Numbered from the stretch's first letter, positions 45,240-55,766 are shown. The stretch is DNA of 64,000 nucleotides from Micrasema longulum (GCA_022494885.1 JAGVSM010000496.1:124001-188000), one strand, 5' to 3'. Made by a program: numbers and translations. Notes: generated from the letters alone by a model not told the origin.

Positions 45240-47080
45240 GTGCTATCAAAATAATCGAGAAAAGATTTTTCAAACATATTTTTTAAATGGCGATTTGAAA
45301 TACATCTTCGTTATATATAGTTAGTGTGAAGTGTTCCCACATAATTAAATAATTTATATGATGTTGGTCCTCGAGATAACCCGAGTAAAGGGTAATAATT
45401 TATGCATATGAATGAGGGACGCTCGTGTAGCTCATTGCATATGTGCTGTGTTGTGTGTAGGTTGATGATATTAAAAAGATCTCTTTAGTACTTTATTATT
45501 GGACGGAGGGAGGTTGCAGCATGCGGTGCTGGTGGTCTTTGGCGCGGCGTAAAAAGGACTAAATTCATATCCTTAAATTGAATTCATATCTTTGATTCAG
45601 GGGTTTGATTTTTACTAGTGATTATATTTTATTGTTTTATTTATTTGGAAAAATAACAGTAAATTCATAAAAAATTCATACTATAGTATAGTGTATGCGT
45701 CCAAATAAAGTTTTTCACGACCATATTATACTTTTTGTCGACATACTAATGCACAAGAAAATAATCATATATTTTTTTTTAGTTTCAGTTTACAAACAGT
45801 AAAAGATATCACAATATAAATTCAATTTATAAAATACAAAATAATAACACTAAACATCTTTCACCAATTATATGTGAACACCAATAGTCACAAAAGAAAA
45901 ATTATGTATGGACCAAAATTTAGTTTTTATTATATGTTATTAAAGCAGTTATTAGAATTTAAATAAGAGTAATTTGAATAAAATTTAATTTAAGATAGAT
46001 GCAATTTATACAATCGAATATAATTTTACTAGATTATTTATAAAGTTTCGTTGTAGTAATTAGTTTTTTCTAATGTGTATCAATAAATTATAGTAATAAT
46101 AGTCACAATAAAATAACACAAATAAAAAACAATTCGTACTCTTATTTAGTGTATCCGTTTTATTATTGTTGTACATGTTAGTCAGGGTGAGTATATATAT
46201 ATTTGGGGTGTGTGTATATGTAAATGGGTGTGTGAGTATTGTGTGCATGCGAGAGTGTGTAGTGAATATAAGTGGACTTATTGATCAATTGTCATAAAAA
46301 ATATCTGTTTTTTTTTTAAAAAACCTTAGTGAGGAAGCGAAGAAAAAGCTTAATAAGAACGCTCCAGCCTAAAATCTAAATTTGAAAATGTGTAAAAAAG
46401 AATAAAAAATTAAAGTAATACGAGATAGTAAAATGAAATGATAATGATTTTGTTCCCAGAGCGTTAAGGGTGATGAAAAGGATAAGAAAAGATTAGGATA
46501 AAATAGGAAAAAGGAAGAATTTTGTTGAGGAGATTCCCCTAAAATGCCTATAAAGAATACAATGAAAGCATCCACCCCTTTCCCGAAACTGTTCATAAAG
46601 ACTTGAGTCTTTCTTCAGTTTCATATATCAATATAATTTTTTAAAACTAATTAAGCGAAAATTTAATATTTCTTTACAATCAAACCGCGAAAATAACAAA
46701 ACGAATAAACTTAAAAAACTTTCATTGTACCCCTCACTGCAGTATTGTCAGTTTGTGATCAATCAAATACACATGGTCAGCACAATCACCTTTTTCTCAT
46801 TTCCCAGTATGACAGTGGAGGAATACAGTGTTAGTTCCAAATTGAGACCGCGGCCGCACGCTCTAGATCCCGCATCGGAAAGGAAGAAGAACGTAGTAAT
46901 ACAAACAAATCAATCAAACGACACGAAAACCAAATACATATAGGAAACATTGGAATAATTTGCCCTATACAACATGCACTCAATCAACAGAAGAAAAACA
47001 ATACGTATCACAGTGGAACTTCAAATTATCAAGACACTACCGGCAAAATCCTAACACAGATCCTAACATGATCCTAATAT
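45240..47080. other. Unannotated interval
   Basis: Contains a GC-richer patch at 45500-45555 (GGAGGGAGGTTGCAGCATGC) and a GT-rich run at 46195-46265. A short GCGGCCGC-bearing stretch lies at 46850. No product recognised. Confidence 0.4.
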
Positions 47081-47084
47081 ATTC

Positions 47085-47180
47085 TCCATCCATGTTGTAA
47101 TTTGTTAATGTTAATGACACCCTAGGTGGTGAAATCCAGTATTTTGTCTACAAACATTTAGACAAACTCAAAATATTATA
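47085..47180. mobile_element. FB1 foldback element, right-arm end
   Basis: CTCCATCCATGTTGTAATTT, then GACACCCTAGGTGGTGAAAT and TTTAGACAAACTCAAAATAT are a diverged FB1 outer block. Confidence 0.65.
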
Positions 47181-47604
47181 ATAGTTATAATTATTTATGT
47201 AAAGAACATAAGGTGCCTTAAACAGATATTATTTTGTACAGGCCCCCACTGTTTAAGATTAAGGAAGGATCTAAGGATATGGAAGGTTTTCCTTTTTTTT
47301 TATTTAATTTTTTTATTTAATAGCATAATTATACATTTTTACAATTTAATTTTTTTTTCTAAAAAACCAAAAACTAAAATCCCACCAAAACACTTTTTGT
47401 AGCTTGTTGGTGAAGATTATAATATATTATTCTTACAAAAACTTATTTTGTATTTTGAGTTTATCTGACAATTTATTTTTTTTAATATTAAAAACATTTT
47501 GCACTTTCTAATACAATATTAACGTGATTCTGAAAAATAAGTTACTAAATATTTTTAAATAAATAGTGGCAAATGACGTAGTGTACTTTTATCGGTTTCT
47601 TTTG

Positions 47605-47705
47605 GTTTTTTATATACAAATATGCACATTGGCGGGCTTATTGCCAAATGGTAATTTCTTCCAAACCTTCAAGAAAAAATATGAAGATATAATAAAAAGT
47701 CAAAA
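47605..47705 (-). repeat. LINE 3' UTR fragment (family of 38402-38945)
   Basis: CATTGGCGGGCTTATTGCCA then GGTAATTTCTTCCAAACC is the complement of the GGTTTGGGTAGGTAGGAAGA...GGCAATATGCCCGCC region at 38836-38882. Confidence 0.65.
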
Positions 47706-47709
47706 ATTG

Positions 47710-48820
47710 AACAGGCAATACGTGTACATGAATTAATTAGTATCGATACAAGTCTATAACGAGAAAAGGCGAATAAGGAGATAGAAAAAGAGGAACTTCG
47801 TGTTATCCAGAATTTAAAAAAATACTTTTAACAATTGCGATCTTACTAGATATTGAATCCGAATCATCTATACTTGATAGTGCCAACTGCAATACAAGAG
47901 CCACCAAAATAATATATATTAATGTTATCTGAATATACCTGTGTAATCATCGTGTATAAACTACTTTTTTACCGCAAAATAGGTTAAATAAAAATTAACC
48001 GTCGATTTTCAGTATCTAAGATCCAAGCTAAGAAAATAAAATATATTTAATAAATTTCAAAAGGAGCTTAAAAATTAGACAAGTTTTGAAAAAACTGTTA
48101 ATTAATGCAGTTAGCTTTACATACCAAGGTATTAATAATACACAGAAATTTTAATAATCAAGAACCTACGTTTGTCAAATTTGTAAATCAAACATTCGAA
48201 ATTCAATTCACATTACATGAAAACCTATTGAGATACTACAGCTAGACTCCTTTCTTATATTTTGTAATTAATTTTGTTTTACAAAGTAATTGCAACTTTA
48301 ATTAACTCCTTAAAGTCGTTTATAGTCAAGTCCTTAAGGTTTCCTGAAACGGCTATATGTTCAATTAGCGCATTATTGAAATACGCTGTAACGCTTAAAT
48401 CCGCTTTCTTGGAGGTAGAGTAATATAAAAAAGGAATTCTAATTGAATCACAATTATTTAACCGTCTGGATGTCGGTCTGGTGTTATAAAAAATAATTGT
48501 TCATCCACCTTCTTCAATAGTAAGAACCTGGGACAGACTCGCCTTAGTACTGCGCTCACCTGCGGGTTAAGTGGACCCTGATCATTTCACCGTCTTTCAA
48601 GGCTTTGTCGCTGGTGACAAGCGCAAGGAACGTTTTTGCAAAATTACTAGATTTATTGTATCGATATATTTTTAACATACTTTGGCTACGAACACATATT
48701 TTTTTTAAATTTTATTTTTTAATTTCACTAATTAATAAAATACAAGTATTTTAGGATGCAATATAATTTTAATAAACTGATGCTTTTAGCGAACATGGGA
48801 ATTTAAAAAATAAAGCCAGG
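47710..48820. other. Unannotated interval
   Basis: AT-rich. A short GC-richer region at 48500-48630 contains, on the minus strand, a splice-donor-like CAG/GTGAGCGC; there is no frame to go with it. Confidence 0.4.
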
Positions 48821-48825
48821 TAAAC

Positions 48826-49036
48826 GTTATGTTGATTATTCGGGTATAAGATGAATCTTGTATGCATAAAAGAAGTTCAGCTTTTTTACTTTACAAAAAT
48901 TAACAGTCGGATGAATTGAAGAAACAGACAAACATTGCGTAAAGTGGCCATTGAAACCAGCCAAAGAAAGGTTACAAGTCCTGTAGTTAAGATTTCTATA
49001 TTTCCTTTTTAAAAAAACGTTATTCATATCTCTTGT
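48826..49036. mobile_element. FB1 foldback element, right arm, diverged
   Basis: GTTATGTTGATTATTCGGGT, GTAAAGTGGCCATTGAAACC, AGCCAAAGAAAGGTTACAAG and ATTCATATCTCTTGTTATAT keep the FB1 order but with many changes, making it one of the oldest copies. Confidence 0.7.
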
Positions 49037-49221
49037 TATATGTAGTATGAAGCAGCAAATGCTTACAATATGATATCAGTCAATTTGCTTTTTTATTAAT
49101 ATAAGCAAACAAAAAAAGGAAAAATTCTGTTTTACCATGCCAAAAAAGAGTCATGGTCTTGTGTTTGCCAAGTGTACAAAATAATATAAAATATAATAAA
49201 ACAATTTTATGACTTTTTATA

Positions 49222-49573
49222 TAGGGTGTTCTTTTAACTCAGTCACACCCGAAACCACGATGATCATTATGGGCAAGAAAACATATGAGAATATTAAAAA
49301 ATTTTAGAACGAAAAAAAATTTTTTGCAATAAAATATTCAAAAAAACAAATGGTTGCTTACTTCTGCAGTTGAAAAGTTAGGGGAGTGCGGCCCAGTATC
49401 AGATTTCCTCCTCTCTCTCCTCGTTTCTCCCCTGCAGAACAAGGCAACCATTCGGTTTTTTTAATATTTCAAAATTTTATTCGTTCTAAAATTTATTTTG
49501 ATGTGCCAATATGTCTTCTTGCTTATACTGATCATCGTGGTTTCAGATGTGACTGGGTTTAATGAACACCCTG
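49222..49573. mobile_element. TA-flanked MITE with ~45-bp TIRs
   Basis: Left TIR TAGGGTGTTCTTTTAACTCA, GTCACACCCGAAACCACGAT, GATCA; right TIR is its inverse, ending ATGAACACCCTG. They match over about 45 bases with few differences. TA lies on both sides (49220-49221 and 49574-49575). A second, inner inverted pair exists (TTTTAGAACGAA near 49305 and TTCGTTCTAAAA near 49480, and ATGGTTGC/GCAACCAT), so almost the whole 352-base element folds on itself. TA duplication suggests Tc1/mariner mobilisation; superfamily is inference. Confidence 0.85.
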
Positions 49574-49579
49574 TATTTG

Positions 49580-50335
49580 AATCTGTTTAGAAACAAAAAT
49601 GCTTAACAAATAAACAGTAATAAAAAAAAAAAACAATTTATAAAAATATACATGTAATAATATTACAAAATTAATTAAAATACACAGGCATATTCATATA
49701 TATAAACAAACGTACTTATACAATACATACATTTCATATTTACGCGTATTCTTTATTAATAATAATATATTTACTGTTCTGTGAAACTAAACTTTTCTTT
49801 AAATCATTTTTAAATTATTGGTACTTTATATCATCCCGTAGATTTCGTGGTAAATTTTTGAAGAGTTTCATTCCTCTTTTATCGATTAAATACATAATTT
49901 ATTTTTATTAAAAATATATTATGTAACACATAATTTTTAGACTTATAATATTATGTTCTTTGTTTTTGTTTTGATAAAGCAATAAAACACCTTATTTTTT
50001 TCAAAAATGACAAAATATTTTTAATTTAGCTTTGTACTTAAATTATAATGACATCAAAAATGTATTCGAATCAAATTTGTTTAGTAATTTATTGTCAATG
50101 TTTCGTAAATTATTTTCAAGTACATACCAACTCACAAGTAAAAGCTTATATTAGCTATTTTTGTTCATAATCTTGTTTGAAAATACAAAATATATTGACA
50201 GGATTGTTTCATGATTAGCGAAAGCTGAAGATCAAAAGATCCTAATATTTTGGGTTTTGAAAAAGTGTTGATTCCTTTCTAAGGGTATGAACCGGTATTA
50301 GATTATCTAAATTTAATATAATGTGATTGCAGAAT
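49580..50335. other. AT-rich interval upstream of the main LINE
   Basis: Nothing recognised. The base composition changes at about 50340, where the LINE leader seems to begin. Confidence 0.45.
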
Positions 50336-50339
50336 TAGG

Positions 50340-50857
50340 CTAGTCGCGCACACGCGAATGTTTGAACGCGGGGGTAAACTCCCGCTACCGCAAGAGTAAG
50401 TTGCTTTGCGCGCACTGGCGGGAAAAAAATCGCACCATTTGAAAATAGATGTCGTGGAAACAGCTTATGTATGTGTATTAATACACCGACCGAGAAAAAA
50501 ATCACCCAAAGGCTTCTCAGTGGACATTAATTATATAAGCTACATTTCCGTTTCCGTTTCCGTTTTCTGACAACTTCTACCTCTTACTCGCTCTCTATAA
50601 AAATATCATTTTAATTTTAAGTATAGCTGATTATAACCTGATTCACATATTATTTACAGTGGATTCACTTCAAGTTACAAGTGAAATATAAAAATCACAG
50701 TGACATCGGCATATTTATATCGAAAATCTAACCTGTAATCAACCTACCTACAGGAAGGTAAATAAACACTATTATTTAAATATCTCATCATATAAAGTGA
50801 TCCTTAATACCATAATCACTATCCATTGTCTCACTTTTGTCTAAATCAACACACATT
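50340..50857 (+). promoter_or_regulatory. LINE 5' UTR with putative internal promoter
   Basis: LINEs of this group carry a TATA-less internal promoter in the 5' UTR. Here the first ~100 bases are CG-rich relative to the flank, and a TTTCCG triplication lies at 50547-50566. The promoter role is inferred from family knowledge, since no initiator was identified with confidence. Confidence 0.35.
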
Positions 50858-52225
50858 ATGGCAGATAAATGTAAAGAATGCACTGACGTAGTACCCAAGG
50901 TTGATCTTATAAAATGTTTGAAGTGCTTGAACACTTTTCATTATAATTGTGTAGGTGTTAATCTACAAAAATTTAAAAGAATGACGCCCATACAACTTGA
51001 AACCTGGTGCTGCATAACTTGTAAAGCTGATTCAGCATGTTCGGCACTGAAGAACACAAGAAATGTAAAAACCGCGAAACTGACAGCTGTCACTTCTAAG
51101 TCTACCATAGATTCTATTGATACCAACGTTCCTATCACAGACAATAATAACTTCAATATCATGGACTCTAAATTAGAAACATTTGTGTCTATAATTGACA
51201 TTAAAATATCTGAAATGAAATCTGATATTCTACAATCAATCAATAATAAATTTTCTGTATTCGAAAAAACTTTGGAAGCCCTATTATTAGAAAATAAATG
51301 CCTCTTGGAAAAAATCGACAATGCATTATTATCGACATCGAAAAATGAGAAAAGTGATAATATTCCCAAAGCGTTAGAAAATGAAATTACGTGGAGCTCT
51401 ATTGTCGCCAAGAAAAGTCAAAATAAATATCCTCCAATCACAAGAAATAATGCTCCTGCTCTTCCGGCCAGACCTACTGTACTAGTGCACCCCAAAGATT
51501 CCCAAATGTCGTCCAAGTCTACACTTGACTTGCTGAAAAAATCTGCTACTCCAGCTTCACTGGGGATCACGGTGACTGGTATACGTGAGATGAAGAATGG
51601 TGGAGTACTAGTCCACCCGAGTACCAAGGATGAGGCAATAAAACTTACTAATGCGCCTGAACTCACCAATTCTGGTCTCGTTGCCAAAATCGCGCTGCAC
51701 AAACTTCCTCGTGTCGCAATTTATGACCTGCCGCAAGATTTTCCCCTTGAAGAAATCGTCACTGCAATACATAACCAAACTAAAGATGACACAGGCTTAC
51801 CGCTTGATTCGCTTATGGACCAAATTAAATTTTCACACAAATCTGGTCCACGTTCTGGTAACTGCATACATGTTGTCAGAGTGCCCTCTGCAGTCCGACA
51901 CTCACTAATAACCTCGGCGAGACTAGCTTATAACTGGGACATCCACAAGGTGCGCGACTGGATCGACAATCTTAAATGTGCCCACTGCCAACTTTATGGC
52001 CATATAGCCACTAAATGCCCATCAGATGCTCCTACTTGCTCCCATTGTGCTAAAACCGGACACAATAAAAATTCGTGCTCGAAGCTAGACAAGCCTCCAG
52101 TGTGCGCCACTTGTACATTCTTCCGAAAACCTGCCACACATCCAACAGGGTCTTCTGATTGTCCAGCGAGAAAAGCTTCCGAAGCCAAGGAATTATCAAA
52201 GATCGAATTTTTAGCCAAAAACTAA
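50858..52225 (+). CDS. LINE ORF1: PHD finger and zinc-knuckle (gag-like) protein
   Basis: The protein is 455 aa from the ATG at 50858, the first ATG in this frame; the frame is open a few codons further upstream only through a non-ATG start. N-terminal C4HC3 PHD-type finger at residues 5-55 (Cys5, 8, 20, 23, His28, Cys31, Cys52, 55), ending in WCCITC. A polar helical region at about 90-165 is a possible coiled coil for multimerisation. The middle part 280-365 (RVAIYDLPQDF, then hydrophobic/charged alternation) resembles the RRM-like region that precedes the knuckles in Jockey-type ORF1. Three cysteine knuckles follow: 374-387 CAHCQLYGHIATKC, 394-407 and 416-435, the last with a long spacing. 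Such proteins bind the element's RNA. The reading frame is intact. It overlaps ORF2 by 67 bases. Confidence 0.9.
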   Translation: MADKCKECTDVVPKVDLIKCLKCLNTFHYNCVGVNLQKFKRMTPIQLETWCCITCKADSACSALKNTRNVKTAKLTAVTSKSTIDSIDTNVPITDNNNFNIMDSKLETFVSIIDIKISEMKSDILQSINNKFSVFEKTLEALLLENKCLLEKIDNALLSTSKNEKSDNIPKALENEITWSSIVAKKSQNKYPPITRNNAPALPARPTVLVHPKDSQMSSKSTLDLLKKSATPASLGITVTGIREMKNGGVLVHPSTKDEAIKLTNAPELTNSGLVAKIALHKLPRVAIYDLPQDFPLEEIVTAIHNQTKDDTGLPLDSLMDQIKFSHKSGPRSGNCIHVVRVPSAVRHSLITSARLAYNWDIHKVRDWIDNLKCAHCQLYGHIATKCPSDAPTCSHCAKTGHNKNSCSKLDKPPVCATCTFFRKPATHPTGSSDCPARKASEAKELSKIEFLAKN

Positions 52226-54774
52226 ATCGTCCAGTTGCAACCTCTAACTCATTTTCATACTACTACCAAAATGTAAGAGGTGTAAATACTAAATTAAATT
52301 CTCTCATGTGCAATATTGCTATCTGCCACTATGACATCATTTTTCTCACCGAAACATGGCTAAATGATAGTATCGAATCTTCTGAACTTGGGCTGACTGA
52401 CTACAATATTTTTAGATGCGATCGTTCTACAACTTATGGCAAGACGAGAGGAGGAGGTGTTATGATTTGTGTCAGCAAAAGAATATCTTGTAATGTAATT
52501 GATTCATCAAACTGTGTAGCTGATCAAATATATTTGTGTGTTAGAATTGGTCACAAAAAACTTGTAATTGGGTGTGTCTACATTCCTCCGACATCGTCAA
52601 TTGATATTTACAAATCCCATTCTGACATGGTGGAAAAAGTATCGGTAGTTTCTAACTCTATTTTCATCTGCGGAGACTATAACTTGCCTAAAGTAACTTG
52701 GATCAACGACAATGAAGGCGTTAATGTGGCAAACCCCATATCTGTAAATGCTTCTCTAATTGTTAACATTTTCTCATATTTAAACATGTTCCAATTGAAT
52801 TCTATACTTAACTGCTCAAACTATTGCCTTGATCTAATCTTTAGCAATAATTCTAATTCTACTGTCATTGAATCCATTGATCCATTATTACCAGTCGATA
52901 AACATCACCCTCCACTTTCTGGAGATATTTGCCATTCATTTTCTAATAACTTACTCAAACCTAATGACTCATTATATCTTAAATTTAAAGATGGTGATTA
53001 TGCTGGCCTCAGTCAATATCTTTCAGAAATTGATTGGAACAGTATTCTAAGCAATTCTCATATAAATGATGCAGTCATCTTATTTAATGATAAAGTCGCA
53101 ATTGGGATGGAACAATTTATCCCAAAAGGAAATTTTATTCAACCTAAGTTTCCAAAATGGTTTAGCTCTGATTTAAAGACTCTGATTTTGAAAAAGAAAA
53201 GGATCCACAAACTTTATAAACAAACTGGGAATCTCAACTTTTATCAACAATTTTCTCAACTAAGAGAACTTGCGAAGTCTGAATCATCCAATTGTTATAG
53301 ATCATACATCAATGAAACTGAAACAATGTTGTCCATAAATCCCAAAAAGTTTTGGAGTTTTGTTTCTAATAAGCGTTTCAATAACGATCTGCCAATAAGT
53401 ATGTTTCTTAAAGATAAACACGCATCTAATGGTACCGACATAGCTAATCTTTTTGCAACGCATTTTTCTTCAGTATATGTTAATAATTCTTCCAATGTTA
53501 ATTCCTTATTTAGCTATACTAATACTGTAGACCTGAATAATTGTGAAGTGTCAGCTGAGGATGTCAGAATCGCTCTAAGTAAACTTGGTAATGGTAAATG
53601 TATTGGTCCAGATGGTATTCCTGAAATACTACTATCAAATTGTAAATCTAGTCTTGCCAAGCCTCTGTCTTTACTGTTTAATATGTCTTTAACAACGAGT
53701 GTATTTCCTGATATTTGGAAAATTTCTATAATAAGACCGATATTCAAATCTGGTGATAAATCTAACGTAACTAACTATAGACCCATTTCAATGATATCTC
53801 CTGTACCTAAACTATTCGAATCAATTATTACAAAAAAAAAAACACCTATATTTAAAAATGTGCTGATTGAGGAGCAGCATGGATTTAGGACAGCCAAATC
53901 AACGACGACCAATTTGCTTTCTTTTACTGATACTATTTTTACAGCGTTCGAGAATAATCTTCAAGCTGATGTACTGTATACAGACTTCTCCAAGGCCTTT
54001 GACAAAGTTGATCACAACATTTTATGTGCTAAACTTCGTGCTGTAGGCATTAGAGATCCCTTTTTATCGTTTTTAAAATCCTACCTCTCACATAGAAAAC
54101 AAAGTGTAAAAATCAATAACTTCATATCAAATAGCTTCCTAGTAACTTCTGGTGTACCACAGGGTGCCCACTTGGCCCCTCTTCTATTTAATCTGTTTGT
54201 TAATGATGCTGCTAATGTTTTTTCTTTTACAAAATTCTGGCTTTTTGCTGACGATAACAAGATACTTAAGCTAATTAAAAATATTGATGACTGTGTCAGA
54301 CTCCAAGAAGACATAAATGCATTTCATACTTGGTGCAAAACTAATAACATGGAACTTAACATCGATAAATGCAAAATTATTTCATACCATAAATGTAAAC
54401 ATCCTTTTATTTTTGATTATAAACTTAATGGCCAAGTTCTTTCGATTGTCACCTCTATAAGAGATCTTGGAGTGATCCTAGATAATAAACTAACTTTTCT
54501 GGAACACTTTGATAATATAGTAAACAGATCCTTAAAAATTTTAGGCTTTATTAATAGAACTACGTCTGATTTCCAAAGTATGCTTACACTTAAAACACTT
54601 TATTGCTCTTTAGTTCGCCCTATTCTTGAATATGCATCTGTAATCTGGTCCCCTCATTATGCTGTTCATATCAAGCGCCTTGAATCAGTTCAACATCGTT
54701 TTATAAGAAAAATTGCATGGAAGATGGGATTGGAAAGAGGAGACTATTCATATTCTGATATGGAGAGGTTTTAA
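52159..54774 (+). CDS. LINE ORF2: APE-type endonuclease and reverse transcriptase
   Basis: Frame -1 relative to ORF1, open from within ORF1's end for about 871 codons. No ATG precedes the endonuclease core: the first Met codon lies at about residue 50, after the catalytic Asn of QNVRG, so the N-terminal residues must be made by another route (see findings). Endonuclease motifs: QNVRG (37-41), FLTETWL with Glu65, VYIPP, GDYNLP with Asp173 and Asn175, and HHPPLS near 255. RT motifs: YRPISMIS, EEQHGFR, YTDFSKAFDKVDH (Asp609), GVPQGAHLAPLLF, and FADD with catalytic Asp698-Asp699, then LGVILDNKLTF. All catalytic residues are present. Motif B reads GAHLAP where family members usually have GSHLGP. 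A stop at 54772 follows a frameshift. Confidence 0.9.
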   Translation: MSSEKSFRSQGIIKDRIFSQKLNRPVATSNSFSYYYQNVRGVNTKLNSLMCNIAICHYDIIFLTETWLNDSIESSELGLTDYNIFRCDRSTTYGKTRGGGVMICVSKRISCNVIDSSNCVADQIYLCVRIGHKKLVIGCVYIPPTSSIDIYKSHSDMVEKVSVVSNSIFICGDYNLPKVTWINDNEGVNVANPISVNASLIVNIFSYLNMFQLNSILNCSNYCLDLIFSNNSNSTVIESIDPLLPVDKHHPPLSGDICHSFSNNLLKPNDSLYLKFKDGDYAGLSQYLSEIDWNSILSNSHINDAVILFNDKVAIGMEQFIPKGNFIQPKFPKWFSSDLKTLILKKKRIHKLYKQTGNLNFYQQFSQLRELAKSESSNCYRSYINETETMLSINPKKFWSFVSNKRFNNDLPISMFLKDKHASNGTDIANLFATHFSSVYVNNSSNVNSLFSYTNTVDLNNCEVSAEDVRIALSKLGNGKCIGPDGIPEILLSNCKSSLAKPLSLLFNMSLTTSVFPDIWKISIIRPIFKSGDKSNVTNYRPISMISPVPKLFESIITKKKTPIFKNVLIEEQHGFRTAKSTTTNLLSFTDTIFTAFENNLQADVLYTDFSKAFDKVDHNILCAKLRAVGIRDPFLSFLKSYLSHRKQSVKINNFISNSFLVTSGVPQGAHLAPLLFNLFVNDAANVFSFTKFWLFADDNKILKLIKNIDDCVRLQEDINAFHTWCKTNNMELNIDKCKIISYHKCKHPFIFDYKLNGQVLSIVTSIRDLGVILDNKLTFLEHFDNIVNRSLKILGFINRTTSDFQSMLTLKTLYCSLVRPILEYASVIWSPHYAVHIKRLESVQHRFIRKIAWKMGLERGDYSYSDMERF

Positions 54775-55064
54775 GCATATCAAGTCTTGAAAAACGCAGA
54801 TGCATTGCAGATATAATCTGCATGTATAAAATTATGAACTGTCTCATTGATGCCCCTGAAATTTTGCAAAAGATTCTTTTTAACGTTCCCACCCGTAGAC
54901 TAAGAAATAATGAAATGCTTTTCCTCGGTCACTACAGGACCAATTATGGTGCACAGTCGCCTTTGCCCAGAATGATCAGGCGGGTGAACGATCATCAAGA
55001 TCTTGATTATTATGGTGTAAGGATGTCTTTCTTTACAAATCAGCTAAAGAATCTGTATAGTTAG
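54768..55064 (+). pseudogene. LINE ORF2 C-terminal part after a 1-base deletion
   Basis: The preceding frame reads ...SYSDMERF and stops at 54772-54774. In the next frame, starting GTT at 54768, the text continues VLSISSLEKRRCIADIICMY, then RTNYGAQSPLPRMIRRVND and ends FFTNQLKNLYS at 55064. RTNYGxxSPLxRMxRxxN is the normal Jockey-group C-terminus, so AGG-GTT has probably lost one G. The loss removes about 98 codons, so the copy is likely defective despite intact catalytic motifs. Confidence 0.85.
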
Positions 55065-55189
55065 CCTATGCTTTTTACTTAATCTAAAAAATCTATCATC
55101 TGTCTTTGCTGCTTATTTCTGTTCCTTATATTTTTTTATTCCTTTGTAAAAATTTCTTTTAATTGTAATGTTTATAATGGACTTTGTCC

Positions 55190-55216
55190 GTAAATAAATA
55201 AATAAATAAATAAATA
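55190..55216 (+). repeat. (TAAA)n 3' tail of the LINE
   Basis: Six to seven TAAA units directly follow GACTTTGTCCG, closing the 3' UTR. Such microsatellite tails replace poly(A) in this LINE group. Confidence 0.9.
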
Positions 55217-55337
55217 CATAATGACTTAACGGAAAATGCCTTTTTTCAATTATTATGGAATGGGGGGAGGAACATTTGAACAATTACTTGAAACTGAAAC
55301 TAAATCCTCGTCACTCATGGTGATTCTCGAGTGGACA

Positions 55338-55462
55338 TGCACGTTTGTAGACAAAGGCTGGATCTAACCCCAGTGGAGTAATTAAAATTAAAACATACTA
55401 CAACAGAGAAGACATCCATATTTCCTACTCCAAAATGTTCTCTATCTCTGTTGTAATAAGTT
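55338..55462. mobile_element. FB1 foldback element, minimal copy
   Basis: TTTGTAGACAAAGGCTGGAT, ACTACAACAGAGAAGACATC and, inverted, AAATGTTCTCTATCTCTGTTGTAATA (here shown in part as TCTCTATCTCTGTTGTAATA). Nearly all of the interior is deleted. Confidence 0.75.
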
Positions 55463-55766
55463 TTTATTTTATAGTAATTTGACAGCGCCTTCTGTTTTAG
55501 TTTTGCGTGTTGTGTGACGTTTAGACGTGGTAGACTTTTTAATATAAAAAATGTTCCTACTACGTTTAATTTTTAACTATAACTAATGATCAAACAACTT
55601 GACCTAAGTGAGAAAAGAACTAGGTGAAAAATGTGTACGAGTAATATATTTTTTGTGACCAACTTTTTTATTACGTTTTCTTTTGAAATTTGTATGTAAT
55701 ACATATAATACCCAGTACCTTATCAATTTTGCGCTTCTTCTTCCCTTCTCACTGTATGTCTCATTA

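Larger units (their letters stand above)
50340..55216 (+). mobile_element. Jockey/CR1-group non-LTR retrotransposon, nearly full length
   Basis: The only near-complete element: leader 50340-50857, ORF1 50858-52225, ORF2 from about 52159 with a late frameshift, short 3' UTR, and a tail of TAAA repeats at 55190-55216. The leader begins with a GC-richer block (GTCGCGCACACGCGAATGTT) and a TTTCCGTTTCCGTTTCCGTT run at about 50547. The 5' boundary was set by the composition change, so it is approximate. No clear flanking target duplication was found. LINEs replicate by target-primed reverse transcription; ORF1 binds RNA and ORF2 cuts and copies. The (TAAA)n tail and the ORF1 zinc-finger plan fit the CR1/Jockey superclade. 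Confidence 0.9.

Noticed and set aside
46845..46880. CCGCGG, GCGGCCGC and TCTAGA close together, like a cloning polylinker
   Set aside because: The order and spacing do not match a vector polylinker I know, and the flanks continue as ordinary genomic sequence. Probably chance.
48540..48630. Exon with a minus-strand splice donor CAG/GTGAGC
   Set aside because: No open frame, acceptor or partner exon could be identified.
50941..51411. 156-codon minus-strand frame opposite ORF1
   Set aside because: Shadow of ORF1 on the opposite strand; the PHD and knuckle motifs are on the + strand.
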